64,000 nucleotides of DNA from Leptodactylus fallax (Eukaryota > Chordata > Amphibia > Anura > Leptodactylidae), in contig CAMRHE010000508.1 in assembly GCA_947044405.1 (NCBI GenBank), forward strand, positions 62,001-126,000, read 5' to 3'. Both the position numbers and the translations under genes were made by a program. Shown here piece by piece: positions 1-13,300 of the stretch. Positions within the stretch are counted from its first letter, which is position 1. Each line of letters opens with the position of its first letter. Below the pieces are notes generated by a model. That model had not been told where the DNA came from. It saw nothing but the letters and a program-made list of their open reading frames with translations, and ran no database searches.

Positions 1-1215
1 TATTATAGTAGCTATATTCTTGTACATAGGAGCAGTATTATAGTAGTTATATTCTTGTACATAGGAGCAGTATTATAGTAGTTATATTCTTGTACATAGG
101 AGCAGTATTATAGTAGTTATATTCTTGTACATAGGAGGTAGTATTATAGTAGTTATATTCTTGTACATTGGAGCAGTATTATAGTAGTTATATTCTTGTA
201 CGTAGGAGGCAGTATTATAGTATTATATTCTTGTACATAGGAGGTAGTATTATAGTAGTTATATTCTTGTACATAGGAGTAGTATTATAGTAGTTATATT
301 CTTGTACATAGGAGCAGTATTATAGTAGTTATATTCTTGTACATAGGAGTAGTATTATAGTAGTTATATTCTTGTACATAGGAGCAGTATTATAGTAGTT
401 ATATTCTTGTACATAGGGATAGTATTATAGTAGTTATGTTCTTGTACATAGGAGTAGTATTATAGTAGCTATATTCTTGTACATAGGGGGCAGTATTATA
501 GTAGTTATATTCTTGTACATAGGAGGTAGTATTATAGTAGTTATATTCTTGTACATAGGAGCAGTATTATAGTAGTTATATTCTTGTACATAGGAGCAGT
601 ATTATAGTAGTTATATTCTTGTACATAGGAGTAGTATTATAGTAGTTATATTCTTGTACATAGGAGTAGTATTATAGTAGTTATATTCCTGTACATAGGA
701 GGTAGTATTATAGTAGTTATATTCTTGTACATAGGAGCAGTATTATAGTAGTTATATTCTTGTACATAGGAGGCAGTATTATATTAGTTATATTCTTGTA
801 CATAGGAGGTAGTATTATAGTAGTTATATTCTTGTACATAGGAGCAGTATTATAGTAGTTATATTCTTGTACATAGGAGGCAGTATTATAGTAGTTATAT
901 TCTTGTACATAGGGAGCAGTATTATAGTAGTTATATTCTTGTACATAGGAGTAGTATTATAGTAGTTATATTCTTGTACATAGGAGCAGTATTATAGTAG
1001 TTATATTCTTGTACATAGGAGCAGTATTATAGTAGTTATATTCTTGTACATAGGAGCAGTATTATAGTAGTTATATTCTTGTACATAGGAGCAGTATTAT
1101 AGTAGTTATATTCTTGTACATAGGAGCGGTATTATAGTAGTTATATTCTTGTGCATAGGGGAGAGTATTATATCACTTATGTCTTGTATATACAATATTG
1201 TTCTAGTAGTTATAT
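1..1215. repeat. 35-bp minisatellite, about 33 copies
   Basis: Tandem array with a unit of about 35 bp containing AGTATTATAGTAGTTATATT followed by CTTGTACATAGGAGC. Units vary by one or two bases, mostly in the GGAGC/GGAGGC/GGAGT tail. The array runs off the left edge of the window. It decays after about 1157 and stops roughly 50 bases before the exon-a acceptor. No coding potential is credited to it. Confidence 0.97.
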
Positions 1216-1262
1216 TTTTACCCTGTATACCTTTGTAATAAGTGCCCGTTCTTTGGTTTTAG

Positions 1263-1387
1263 GCTGTCAGTATTACTACCTCCCGTGGGGCAATGTGAAA
1301 CCTGTGGTTGTTCTCTCTTCATACTGGGAAGATATCTGGCACAGGACTGATACACAGAACATTCTCCATCATGCTGTGGACAATCTG
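1263..1387 (+). CDS. DYSF: Dysferlin exon a (pre-FerA segment)
   Basis: The acceptor is ...TTGGTTTTAG at 1262 and the donor is CTG|GTGAGT. The exon enters with the last two bases of a split Gly codon and leaves in phase 0. It encodes [23 protein letters not shown], then [18 protein letters not shown]. The YYYLPWGN block is conserved in ferlins after C2C, and the SYWEDI(S/W)HR pattern fits dysferlin. The preceding exon is not in the window. Confidence 0.95.
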
Positions 1388-4300
1388 GTGAGTAGTTGGA
1401 CATGGCTTTTTGGCACAGATATTATACCCAAACTACCATTAAGCCACATGTGTTGTGTTACAGAAAGTGTAAACTATAACTCTCTATCTGAAAGCATATC
1501 CTACCGCATATTACTACATCTGGGTAACAGAGTGACGTGCCAGAGCGAGATTGTCTTTTCTTGTTGCAGTTTGTCAGTGGTTTGGGGTGTGGGACTTGGG
1601 GTATCTTGGAGTTCTCTCCTCCTATCTGGTGGTTGTATATAAGTATTTGCCAATGGCCAGACATAAAAACATATGGATCATGTATGGTGCTTCATGATTA
1701 TCACTTTTCTTCTTGTCTACAGGAAGTTAACTTGGAAAACGTCCGCCTTGCTGTAAAAGCTAAGTGTTCCCCATATGACCTGGACTCCTTGGTCACTCGT
1801 CTGATTGATAACATCATCAGTGACTGCAGGTACATAGGTAGAGAGTAGAGAAAACAGAAATAAATCGTGCTTCTCACCCCATAAAAAAACAGATGGACAA
1901 CAATTGGGCAGAAATATTGCTAGTGTGAGAGGGCCCTTCACCAGAGCTTTACATGCTTAGGCCCTGGAATATAACTACTGCCATAGGAGCTTTAGGGCCC
2001 CTGGACGGCCGCTCCTTGCTCCAGCTCCTCCTCACTTCTAGACCACTGCATACTAGGTCCTGATGCCAACCAGCACCAGGACCCTGTGCACATTAATCCT
2101 TCAGTATATCCTACTTACAGACAGATCTCCAGTTCTAGGATACCGGCAGTTCCAGGATCTGATTCTCTTTTCTCTTATGTCCAGTTATCCATTACCAGAT
2201 ATCCCATCGATACTGGGAACCACCCACCTAGACCTCTATTTCTTTCGGTTCCGGCAGTCTAACCTGAGCCAGATAGTCCAGTCGGCCCTGAAGATAAAAC
2301 ATGAGGATTGTGAGCTTGTGGACGTGCTAGAGCAGGCTGAAGACTGGTTACTAAGACTGAAGTCTCTGGCGGAGGAGGTGAGAGCCCGTGTAGGGGGGAA
2401 AAGGAGTCTTCTGTAATGATACTTTATTTAGACTGTATTAAAGGGATTGCGCAGCCACCAAAAACATTTTATAGACCAATAGCTATGGTATAAAATAATA
2501 AAATAAGTAGTAGCCCCATTACCGTTCCCCCATTGGGAGCTCCACTGATCACAAGAACGAGGACCCTAAGACCTCCCATTTTGGTGGATCGATGGTTGTA
2601 TGTATGCACCACTGCGTCATTTACCTCTATGGGACTGCCAACAGGAAAGTGAATACAGTGCGCTGTTATTTCCAGCAGTCTCATTAAATTGAATGATGCG
2701 GTGACACTCTATTCAATACAGGGGACACAGGACCCTTAAGCCAGGTCTACACTACTGCATTTGCAGCTGATTTTGGGGCAGCTTTGCGAGGCTCAGTCGG
2801 AAAGCCGAGGCTCCATGGAAGACCTTCTCAAATTACTCTTCACTTTCCGCCATATGAACCCAGCCTTATTCTCATGGTTGGTGGTAGTGAATAGGGGATC
2901 ATTTAATTGCAGAATAGCCCTTATGACTGGGAATATACAGGTAATCATTGTATGTTAATAGGTACTGTATTTTCAACTGTCCTTTAGCCCATAAAGTTAA
3001 TAAGTGCACAAATTTGGCGATTATAACAAAGTACCAGTGGGCATCGTCTCACTTTATAGCTTTATTACTCACTGCTAATATTTTATACACATAGGCAAAA
3101 TATTGAATAAGACTTTTCTCCTGGTGATAATTCTTACATTACTAGTTGAGGTGAGTAGGGTGTCAGGATCCTCGGGCTGACCCCCAATGATGAAGGTGTT
3201 AGAGGGAAGTTGCTTTCAGGTTCACAGGTTGGAAGTATGCATGGGAAGAATTATAAACCTAAGCAGAACTCCCTGACAATTGCTGTCAAGATGACTTGGG
3301 AAGTCTCCTTACATATTAAAGTGTCGGCCGAACTCATCAAAATTGGCATGGCCATCCTAAAGAGGACCTTTCACCACATCCACCAACTCCAACTCTTTAC
3401 ATCCTTCAATAGGGGCTTCATTGATTCCGGCACAGATTTTTTATTCTAGCTCCCACCGTTCCTGAGCAGTCATTTCTGTTCACTTAAACACATGTGCTAT
3501 CTCTGCTGTCAGGGGGCGGTTGCTATCTCTTTGCTCCAGTCGAAGACCGCCCACATGAAAGTAGAGATCATGCGCTAAAAATTACAGAAATGATAGCTCA
3601 GGAATGGACGGGGCTAGAGAAAAAATTGTAAGTGCTCCGGAATCAGTGGAGTGGCTCCTATAGAAGGATGCCGAGAGTTGGAGTTGGTGGAGATGGTGAA
3701 GGGACCTCTTTACATTCTCCTCTTCCTATGGGCCCAATCTGCAATAAAACTTAAGTTGGTCCAGTACTTGTTTGGCAAATCCATGACTCCTGTCACTAAT
3801 ACCGGTACTGGGCTAAGGCTGAGTCACATTGAATAATCTGCAGAAAAGATGGTTAAAATGAAGTAAGTGTATCAATGGCTTCTTATGGTAAGAAGAGCAA
3901 TTCTAAACACTTTTCACTTATGCTGAATTGGAGAGATGGAATTATTATGTAAAAATATAACCCTAGTGATTAAGTCATGGCAGAGTACTAGTGTTAAGAT
4001 TCCTCCAGCTCACTGCCATGTTCTCACCACATAAACGGACTGAGTTGCCCAGAATAGACCGTAAAGATTTTTATAGAAGGTTGCAGTTACCAAAACTTTG
4101 ATGACTTTCTGCTTCTTAATAGAGCTCTCTGTGATATTATTTCCTAAAGAAACAGTACTCTTCACGGGCAATGCTGGCCAATTCCACCCACGTGTGGCAT
4201 TTTTTGTGGTGGGACAAGGTCATGGAGACAAGTACGATTGTGTGTCCCGAAGATTATTGAACGTTCAGCTCGACGTAGAGTTCAGTGGTTTCTAGTATCT

Positions 4301-7300
4301 TCAGCTGAGGTTGAAGATCGAGTCTTGGGTTAAGAGTAGGTGGTCTCTTAATCTCTGCCAAGTGTGGTCATCGGTAAAGTCTTAGATGAAGACAACAGAG
4401 GTCCAAGCAGCCGGTTTCTTGGCCTCTCCCACCGTCGTTTCCATTATTGGCAGGAGCTCCTGTACGTTCTCCTTGCAGATAATACGAAATGTTAATGATG
4501 CCTGTCTGCGTTGTGGTTTTCTCTTTTCCATAATTTTCCAATTTTCAGCTGTATTTTGTTATGTCGTTTTTGGAAAGGTTCACTAATATTTTGTGAATCT
4601 GAAATTTTTTTTTTTCAGCCGCAGAACAGCTTGCCAGATATAGTGATTTGGATGTTACAAGGAGACAAGCGTGTGGCTTATTACAGAATACCAGCCCATC
4701 AAGTCCTTTTCTCCAGGAACGGGGCCAAGTGTTGCGGCAAGCACTGCGGAAAACTTCAGACGATATATCTTAAAGTATGTTTTCATTTCTATTAGTGCAA
4801 GTTTCTTTGGTACGCGCTAACTGGCAGGGGTCAGCCACGATTGGACGACAGGCTAGATTAAATGTGACAGAAATCGGAACCAGAATCTGGGCAGAGTTTT
4901 TGAAATATTTGTAGAAGCGGTAGGATCGGGCCAAGAACTAAGTTCTATTATTCGATAATGAGGTTACTCTTTTACAAATAAGTCTGATGGCTTACTCTAT
5001 TAGGATATTACTGTCATACATATGTATCATATCTGCTGGCACACTCTATTTTCCATTAAATATCCCAGTTTGGAAGGATGTTCACACATATTATATACCT
5101 ATATTATGTGATATTATCAAGATTTCAGACTAAAGTATGGTCTACGATTACTCTTCTAGTGACATAGAGGCCTGTTCTCAATATAATATGCTTGTCAGAT
5201 CCATTCTGTATTTACGAACGCTTCCAAGGTTCCAAAGAGACCAACTCTCTATTTTTTCGGCATTAACCCCATTTCTGGCCTGAGGTGTTGATACAGCCCA
5301 ATAGCTATTGGGCTGACAGCTATTCTTCCTGACCCCCCCCCCCCCATACATGATAGGCTCAGCCAAGCATACCTTTATTATGAAGGGGGAGAAAGCCGAT
5401 GCCAGATATTTCTCTCCAATTAGAACAAAAGGATTGTGTGTTGAAATTCAACATGTCTGACCCTTCTTTCCTCCAACATCATCTGTTGGGGGATAGTCAT
5501 GAGGCCCCAATACATATGAGACATTTGGCCGATCCCGTTGACTTTGCTCTGATGTGTATTGGGGGCTTTTAGGCCATATTTCCCAACTCTAATGAAACAT
5601 CTGGGAGTCTTCTGGAAAAAAAGTGACCTCCCATCATCCCAGAAGATTGGGCACCAGCTTTTGCTGGTCTCCAGGTCATATTATATGTGATGTGAACACC
5701 CGCAGTCACCTTGCAAAAAAGACCTCCTGGATTACTAGAGTTGTCAAGTCTGCTTTAGACTGATCTAGGTTTCTCCTGGTCGTGGCAGGTCACGCACAAT
5801 ATTTCACATCCAGGAGTGCTTCGTCTGGAGTTCGTGGATGGTTTTGTATAGTCACAACCATTTTTAGGGGTGTAGCTGTATAAGGTACACAGAGGTAGCA
5901 GTTGCAGTTGGTCCAAGTACCAGAGGGCTGAAGACACTATACTTTCTTGAGATTTTATGGTTTTACATTATAAGGACATAATTTTAAAAAGTCATATCTG
6001 TAGAAGGTCTTAAAATTAGGTAAATACAATGTATAAGCAACAGCACCCAAAGGATTCCACTGTTTCATTATTCAACAAAAACTAGCCAAAAATGCAACAG
6101 TATTGTGTGAAATATTAAGTACACCTTTACAGCGCCCAAAGGAAATAGGAGGGTAAGTATCGACCAGGCGTGGCTAATCAAATGTCCTCGATCATTGATC
6201 TGCATTTGGGCATGACGTTAGCACAATGCCAAGAAGGAAAGACATCAGCAACGATCTTAGAGAAGCAATTGCTGCTGCCAATACATCTGAGAAGGATTAT
6301 AAGGCCATTTCCAATCTGATGTCCATTATTCTACACTGAGAAAGGTTATGCAAAAGTGTAAAACATTTAGGACAGATTTTACAGACCTCATGACCGTACA
6401 ATAAGAAAAAAGACTGAACAAGTATGGGTTGCGTGGAAGGGTTGTCAGGATAAAGTCTCTTCTTTCTAAAAAGCACATGGCAGCACGGCTCAAGTTTGCA
6501 AAGTTGCAAACCAAAAGTCTTCTGTGACTATGCGTTTTGGACAGATGAGACCAAAATGGAGATGTTTGGCCATAATGTATAGTGCCAGCACAAACACCTC
6601 ATATTGACTGTCCAGCACAGTCAGTGGTGGAGGGGGATGATATGGGTTTACTTTAATTCTGACCCGGTGGATTCTGCTGTGTGTGGTTCTGCATCTGAGG
6701 TTGGATTTAACTAATTTTTAGACTTTCTAAGGATCAGATGTTTTTTATTAGTATGTCCTGATATGGAAAACCGCGTATTATATAAGCAAAAACTTGAATT
6801 ATTTCATTATTACCTGGCTCTTCAGAGGGCCTGAAGCTAAGTCAGCTTTTAGACTTTCTGAAATGATAAGAAGTAGAGATGAGAAAAAAAAAAAACATTG
6901 TCTTTATCTGATTATTATGAAAACTCTTTTTCCAGTTCCCACAAGAAGGGAATAAAGGAGCAAAGATGCCGGGCCAGGTCCGAGTACAGTTGTGGTTCGG
7001 GCTGTCCGTGGACCAGAAGGAGTTCAATCAGTACGCTCAGGGGAAGCTCTCCGTGTTTGCAGAATCGGTAACGTTCCAGTACTATATCCTCATTCCCTAT
7101 AATTCACACTTCTTGTGCACAGATTTTCTGCCTATTGTTATAGGGTCACATATTGGCTATATTTTTTCTTAGCGTTTAATATGGGAAGTTTTATTAAGCT
7201 TGCCCCATTCTTTCCTATGTTATCCTGTCTTAACTTATTTAATCTTTTCACGTCCCATCCCATTGAACACTGTCCTGTGCTATGATTCTGTCCCATCCTA

Positions 7301-10300
7301 TGTAATCCCCTCATATCTATTCTGTATGATTGTGTGATATCCTTTTCTGACCTTTTTATCCTACCCTATGCCTATGCACCGGATCTCATCTACCCCCTTT
7401 TTGTTTCATCTTATGTAATACTGTATTATCCTTTTATTATTTACCATTCTATCCCATTACATGTTACCCCATCCCATTTTATCATGTCATATGCTATATT
7501 TTTTGTACTATGCCATTCTACCACATCCCATCCAACCCTTTTTTTTAACATTTCCTGTCCTATTATATCCTATTCTGTCCTTTCTATCTTATCCCATTCT
7601 ATCCAGTCCTATACCATTCATTTTGTCCTTTTATCCTTCCATTCTATCTGATTATATCTTATGTCATGTCTAATACTATCTGTGCTATCCTTTCAATTAG
7701 TCCAGTCCAGTCCTATGCCATCCCATCTATTCTATTACATCATATTCCATCCCATCTATTCTATCACATCCTATTCTATCCCGTCTGATCCTATCACATC
7801 CTATTCCATCCCGTCTGATCCTATCACATCCTATTCCATCCCGTCTGATCCTATCACATCCCGTCTGATCCTATCACATCCTATTCCATTCTGTCTGATC
7901 CTATCACATCCTATTCCATCCCATCTGATCCTATCACATCCTATTCCATCCTGTCTGATCCTATCACATCCTATTCCATCCCATCTGATCCTATCACATC
8001 CTATTCCATCCCGTCTGATCTTATTCCATCCTGTCTGATCATATCACATCCTATTCCATCCCGTCTGATCCTATTCCATCCTGTGTGATCCTATCACGTC
8101 CTATTCCATTCCGTCTGAACCTATCACATCCTATTCCATCCCATCTGATCCTATCACATCCTATTCCATCCCATCTGATCCTATCACATCCTATTCCATC
8201 TCATCTGATCCTATTCTATCCCATCTGATCCTATCACATCCTATTCTATCCCATCTGATCCTATCACATTCTATTCTATCCCATCTGTTCCTATCACATC
8301 CTATTCCATCCAGTCTGATCCTATCACATCCTACTCCATCCCGTCTGATCCTATCACATCCTATTCCATCCCGTCTGATCCTATCACATCCTATTCCATT
8401 CTGTCTGATCCTATCACATCCTATTCCATCCCATCTGATCCTATCACATCCTATTCCATCCCGTCTGATCTTATTCCATCCTGTCTGATCTTATCACATC
8501 CTATTCCATCCCATCTGATCCTATCACATCCTATTCCATCCCGTCTGATCCTATCACATCCTATTCCATCCCATCTGAACCTATCACATCCTATTCCATC
8601 CCATCTGTTCCTATCACATCCTATTCCATCCCATCTGTTCCTATCACATCCTATTCCATGCCCTCTAATCCTATCACATCCTATTCCATCCCGTCTGATC
8701 CTATCACATCCTATTCCATCCCGTCTGATCCTATCACATCCCGTCTGATCCTATCACATCCTATTCCATTCTGTCTGATCCTATCACATCCTATTCCATC
8801 CCATCTGATCCTATCACATCCTATTCCATCCTGTCTGATCCTATCACATCCTATTCCATCCCATCTGATCCTATCACATCCTATTCCATCCCATCTGATC
8901 CTATCACATCCTATTCCATCTCATCTGATCCTATTCTATCCCATCTGATCCTATCACATCCTATTCTATCCCATCTGATCCTATCACATTCTATTCTATC
9001 CCATCTGATCCTATCACATCCTATTCCATCCCATCTGATCCTATCACATCCTATTCTATCCCATCTGATCCTATCACATCCTATTCCATTCTGTCTGATC
9101 CTATCACATCCTATTCCATCCCATCTGATCCTATCACATCCTATTCCATCCCATCTGATCCTATCACATCCTATTCTATCCCATCTGATCCTATCACATC
9201 CTATTCCATCTCATCTGATCCTATTCTATCCCATCTGATCCTATCACATCCTATTCTATCCCATCTGATCCTATCACATTCTATTCTATCCCATCTGATC
9301 CTATCACATCCTATTCCATCCCATCTGATCCTATCACATCCTATTCCATCCTGTCTGATCCTATCACATCCTATTCCATCCCGTCTGATCCTATCACATC
9401 CTATTCCATCTCCCCCCCCTGTCTGATCCTATCACATCCTATTCCATCCCATCTGATCCTATCACATCCTATTCCATCCTGTCTGATCTTATTCCATCCT
9501 GTCTGATCCTATCACATCCTGTCTGATCCTATCACATCCTATTCCATCCTGTCTGATCCTATCACATCCTATTCCATCCTGTCTGATCCTATCACATCCT
9601 ATTCCATCCTGTCTGATCCTATCACATCCTATTCCATCCCGTCTGATCCTATTCCATCCTGTGTGATCCTATCACGTCCTATTCCATTCCGTCTGAACCT
9701 ATCACATCCTATTCTATCCCATCTGATCCTATCACATCCTATTCCATCCCATCTGATCCTATCACATCCTATTCCATCCCATCTGATCCTATCACATCCT
9801 ATTCCATCCCATTTGATTTTGTCCCATTCTATTTCATCCTATCCTAAGCCTTTCCTATACTATGACATCCTCTTCTATCCTATAGACTGTAGTATCTAAT
9901 CCTATCCCTCAGTACAGGTCTATAGTATCTTATTCAGTTCTAATATATTGTCCTACCATTCTGAATTCTGGATTTTTTTCACTATGTATATGATGTTAGT
10001 GATAAATCTACAGTGATGCATTTGTATTTCCGTGAAGCTTATTTTCAGAATCAGTAAGCCCATATAGGCCTCATGCACAGTACTAAATGTACAGTCCGAG
10101 AGGGCTTCAATGCTCCTATCCAGCTCTGTGTAAATGGATCGGAACAGAACAGAACCTCCCATTGAAATCAGTGTAACTTGGAAGGCACTCAGATTTCATT
10201 TGAGCACCTTTCATTAAAAAATGGAGCCCCCCTCCCTCTGGCAGCACACTCGGTCGAGTGTATGAGGCCTTAACCTCGCAAACCAGTGACTTTGATCATA

Positions 10301-13300
10301 GTTATAGGACTGAACTATTCTATAGCAAACAGCAGGCATGGTATAGATAGACAAACCAACTGCGTCCTTTGTCTTGCAGTATGAGAACCAGACCAAGCTG
10401 GCGTTAGTAGGAAATTGGGGAACCACTGGGCTGACATACCCCAAATACTCAGATGTGACAGGGAAGATCAAGCTTCCGAAGGAAAGTTTCAAGCCTTCCA
10501 GTGGTTGGATGTGGGCCGGAGACTGGTTTATCAGCCCAGAGAAGACGTGAGTTGAGATTGTAAACTGATCCGATGTTTTTATGTGCTTCTAAATGTCACG
10601 TTACGGCTGTTCCTGGATGTTCTTCATTTCTTAAAATCCTCTTCAATTACTTGAATAAACTGGGTAGAGTCAGAAAGACCTGGTTGAGCAGATTGCTGGC
10701 TATCACGTCTGCTCCTGATACTGCAGGCAGCTGGCTCCTCTGAAATGTTGACTTCTTGGACGAAGCTGTGACATAATCCCGGGCTTTGTTTTTACACTAT
10801 AATCAGCTGATAAATGGTGGAGGTCTGTAACGTATCACGGCCTCTCCTGCTGCTGTTCTCTGTAATTCACCAGATAAACATTTTTCTAAGAGATTTAGAG
10901 TCTGTTGGCATCGGCAAAGAATCTGTTTTCCTTGTAGGGTACACCACTCCAGTGGAATGTCCATGGATTGGTCTACCACCTCCACCATGCCAAGGCTTGA
11001 GTTACGTCTGCTCCAAAGGCGGCTGATTCTGGTCTTTTATCGTTTACATTGCATGTGGCAGTAAAAATGATGAAATGGTAAATGGAAACAACTTTATTAG
11101 ATATGCTATAGAAACCGAGAAGGGACTGACCTTACCTGGATATCTACACGGTCAGATTGTTTTTTTATTAATTTTGAGTTGAAAGATTTAAGCCAAATGT
11201 TCCCAAATCATATAAAACCATTTTCGTGTTTGCTTCATTTTGTTTAGCTTGTCTTATATTCTTATTTTATATATAATTTATGATATTTATATAATATATA
11301 ATTTCATTGCTGCACTGGTTGGTTCATCTCATCTGGTCCAACATGGACTTCCAGATTATAATCCTAAAGGTCAAATTATCCAAGTATCTATAGCCAGTTT
11401 ATTGTCTCCTACAAAACCACCATTACAGTAAATATTTCAACCCAGTTATCTAGCCAGGGATATATAACTATAGGAGATATTTCATGTTTTGCCAAGGTAC
11501 CACATTCATCCTTCTCCTACATTTTTGGGTCTACTAATGGTACCTTCCCACTGCCTCGTCTCTACTTGCCTTTTTGGTTTTCCACCGGGCAGATGTAGGT
11601 GAAAGTACCTAGTATTTTGTTACCACCTACAAAAGGTATTTTCTACTGCATGGTAACAGCTCACCTCTATGCTCCTGTGAAAAAGTACTAGAAAGTACCT
11701 GGTACTGGGTACTATTGCAGTACCTACCTTAGACCATACTTGCCAACTTTTGTGATGGTTGACCTCTGGGAGTCCAGGCATATAAAACACATGGTGAAAA
11801 TTTTCAAATGACCATTCTCCCTTTGTAAAGCCCCATCGTTTTTGTGGTGTGTGGCACGTCTCCTTTATCTGACGTGGACACAAAATGTGCCAGTCATGCC
11901 CCTTTTTTACAACATGACCAGTACATAAATGTTCCATGACACATATAATATGAACGGGAGCCTGGCAGATACATGAGCTTTCCACCAGGGCTGGAAGATT
12001 TGTCCACTGTTCCAAGACTTGGAAGTGCATCTTATATTTTGAGTGAACTTCCCAGACGTTTTCGGGAGAGTTGGCAAGTATGCTTTAGACTAGGTTCAAA
12101 GTGCGCCAAAGTGGTACTAGATGGTCATGGGTCCAAACTTTGCTCAGCTCTTATTGGTCATCACTAGCTGCGTCCATGATGATTGCACGGTAGCTCCAAG
12201 TGGCATGTGAAAAGCGGCTACATGAGGCGGCTACTTTTTGCAGTGGGAAACAAATTACTTAGTACCCAAAATGCATTAAGTTAAGATGAACCACATTGAG
12301 TCAGGCAAGTGCCATAGAGTGGAAAAGTGGCGATACCAAGAGTTCATGTTACTGCCGTGTTACCAAGTTTACGGTGGAAAAATACCTTACTTTGTGAGAG
12401 TGATGAATGGAAAGTGACAGAATCTAGAATTATCTAGAAATAAAGTTGATCTTTACCTGCAACATTTTGGTTCCACAATAAAACTAAGTTTATGCTAGAA
12501 ATAAATCGTTGCAAACCTGGATTTTTTTTTGTTTGTTTTTGCTTTCTGCTCAGTTTACCATTGGCTTCATTTTGACTTTAATCACGCTATTGCAATGTAG
12601 GGCGAGATAACATTCACTACACCGCAGCTTTATGGTCAGTCTAGCTAGGGCACGGCTCCACAACTCTGCCATCCTAATGATGAACAGATATACAGACTGG
12701 TAGCTAGCGCACAGCTCAATAGTCACAGGTGCCCAGTTCCAGAAACCTAGACGTGCACGTCTACAGCCTCACGGTCCCCTTATTGCTTCTCTTATCGACC
12801 TCATTGTCCCATTGATTCTCCTTTCCACACATTGACTGTCCCACTGATGCCCATCTCCACATTGGTCCATCCTCCACAGATACACAACAAGGCTCTTGTT
12901 CACTTTAGCTGGGATTAGTTGATGCAAAATTTCTAGAATATCTGTATCTTGTATTAATACAGATACCGGAGTTCGAGGAGTCAATTTTACAGAGTCTTCC
13001 AGTAACATTTACCACATTGGTTTCCATGTTTCCAATTGCATTCCTCGGCCTTGCTGAGTGTGGGTTGCTTTTCCCGCATGGACCCTCCATTGGTACATAT
13101 CTTTACCCCAACCCAACCATGGCTTTGAGATGACTGTACTGTAGTGGTTTCACAAACTACATGGCACCCAAACCAAGATAAGTCTTGTTGAGTCAAGTCG
13201 GTACTATGCAGTGGAAAAGTGGCCGAGGCCAAGGTATCTTGCGGTGTCACTTCTTTGCCATCATTTCCACAAATATAATATCAAAAAAAGAAAAAAAAAA

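Larger units (their letters stand above)
4775..6935 (+). other. Intron d/e, apart from the listed elements
   Basis: The intron holds a degenerate dispersed element around 5265-5585, a run of 14 C at about 5331-5345, and a Tc1-like relic at 5957-6775. Nothing was recognised in 4775-5260 or 5590-5950. Confidence 0.65.

Noticed and set aside
1..1160. Possible CRISPR-like array
   Set aside because: Units are contiguous and nearly identical with no unique spacers. The setting is a vertebrate intron, so it is a minisatellite.
7334..9899. Plus-strand frames rich in Ser-His-Pro-Ile
   Set aside because: Translation of the pyrimidine-rich array and its pentamer flank.
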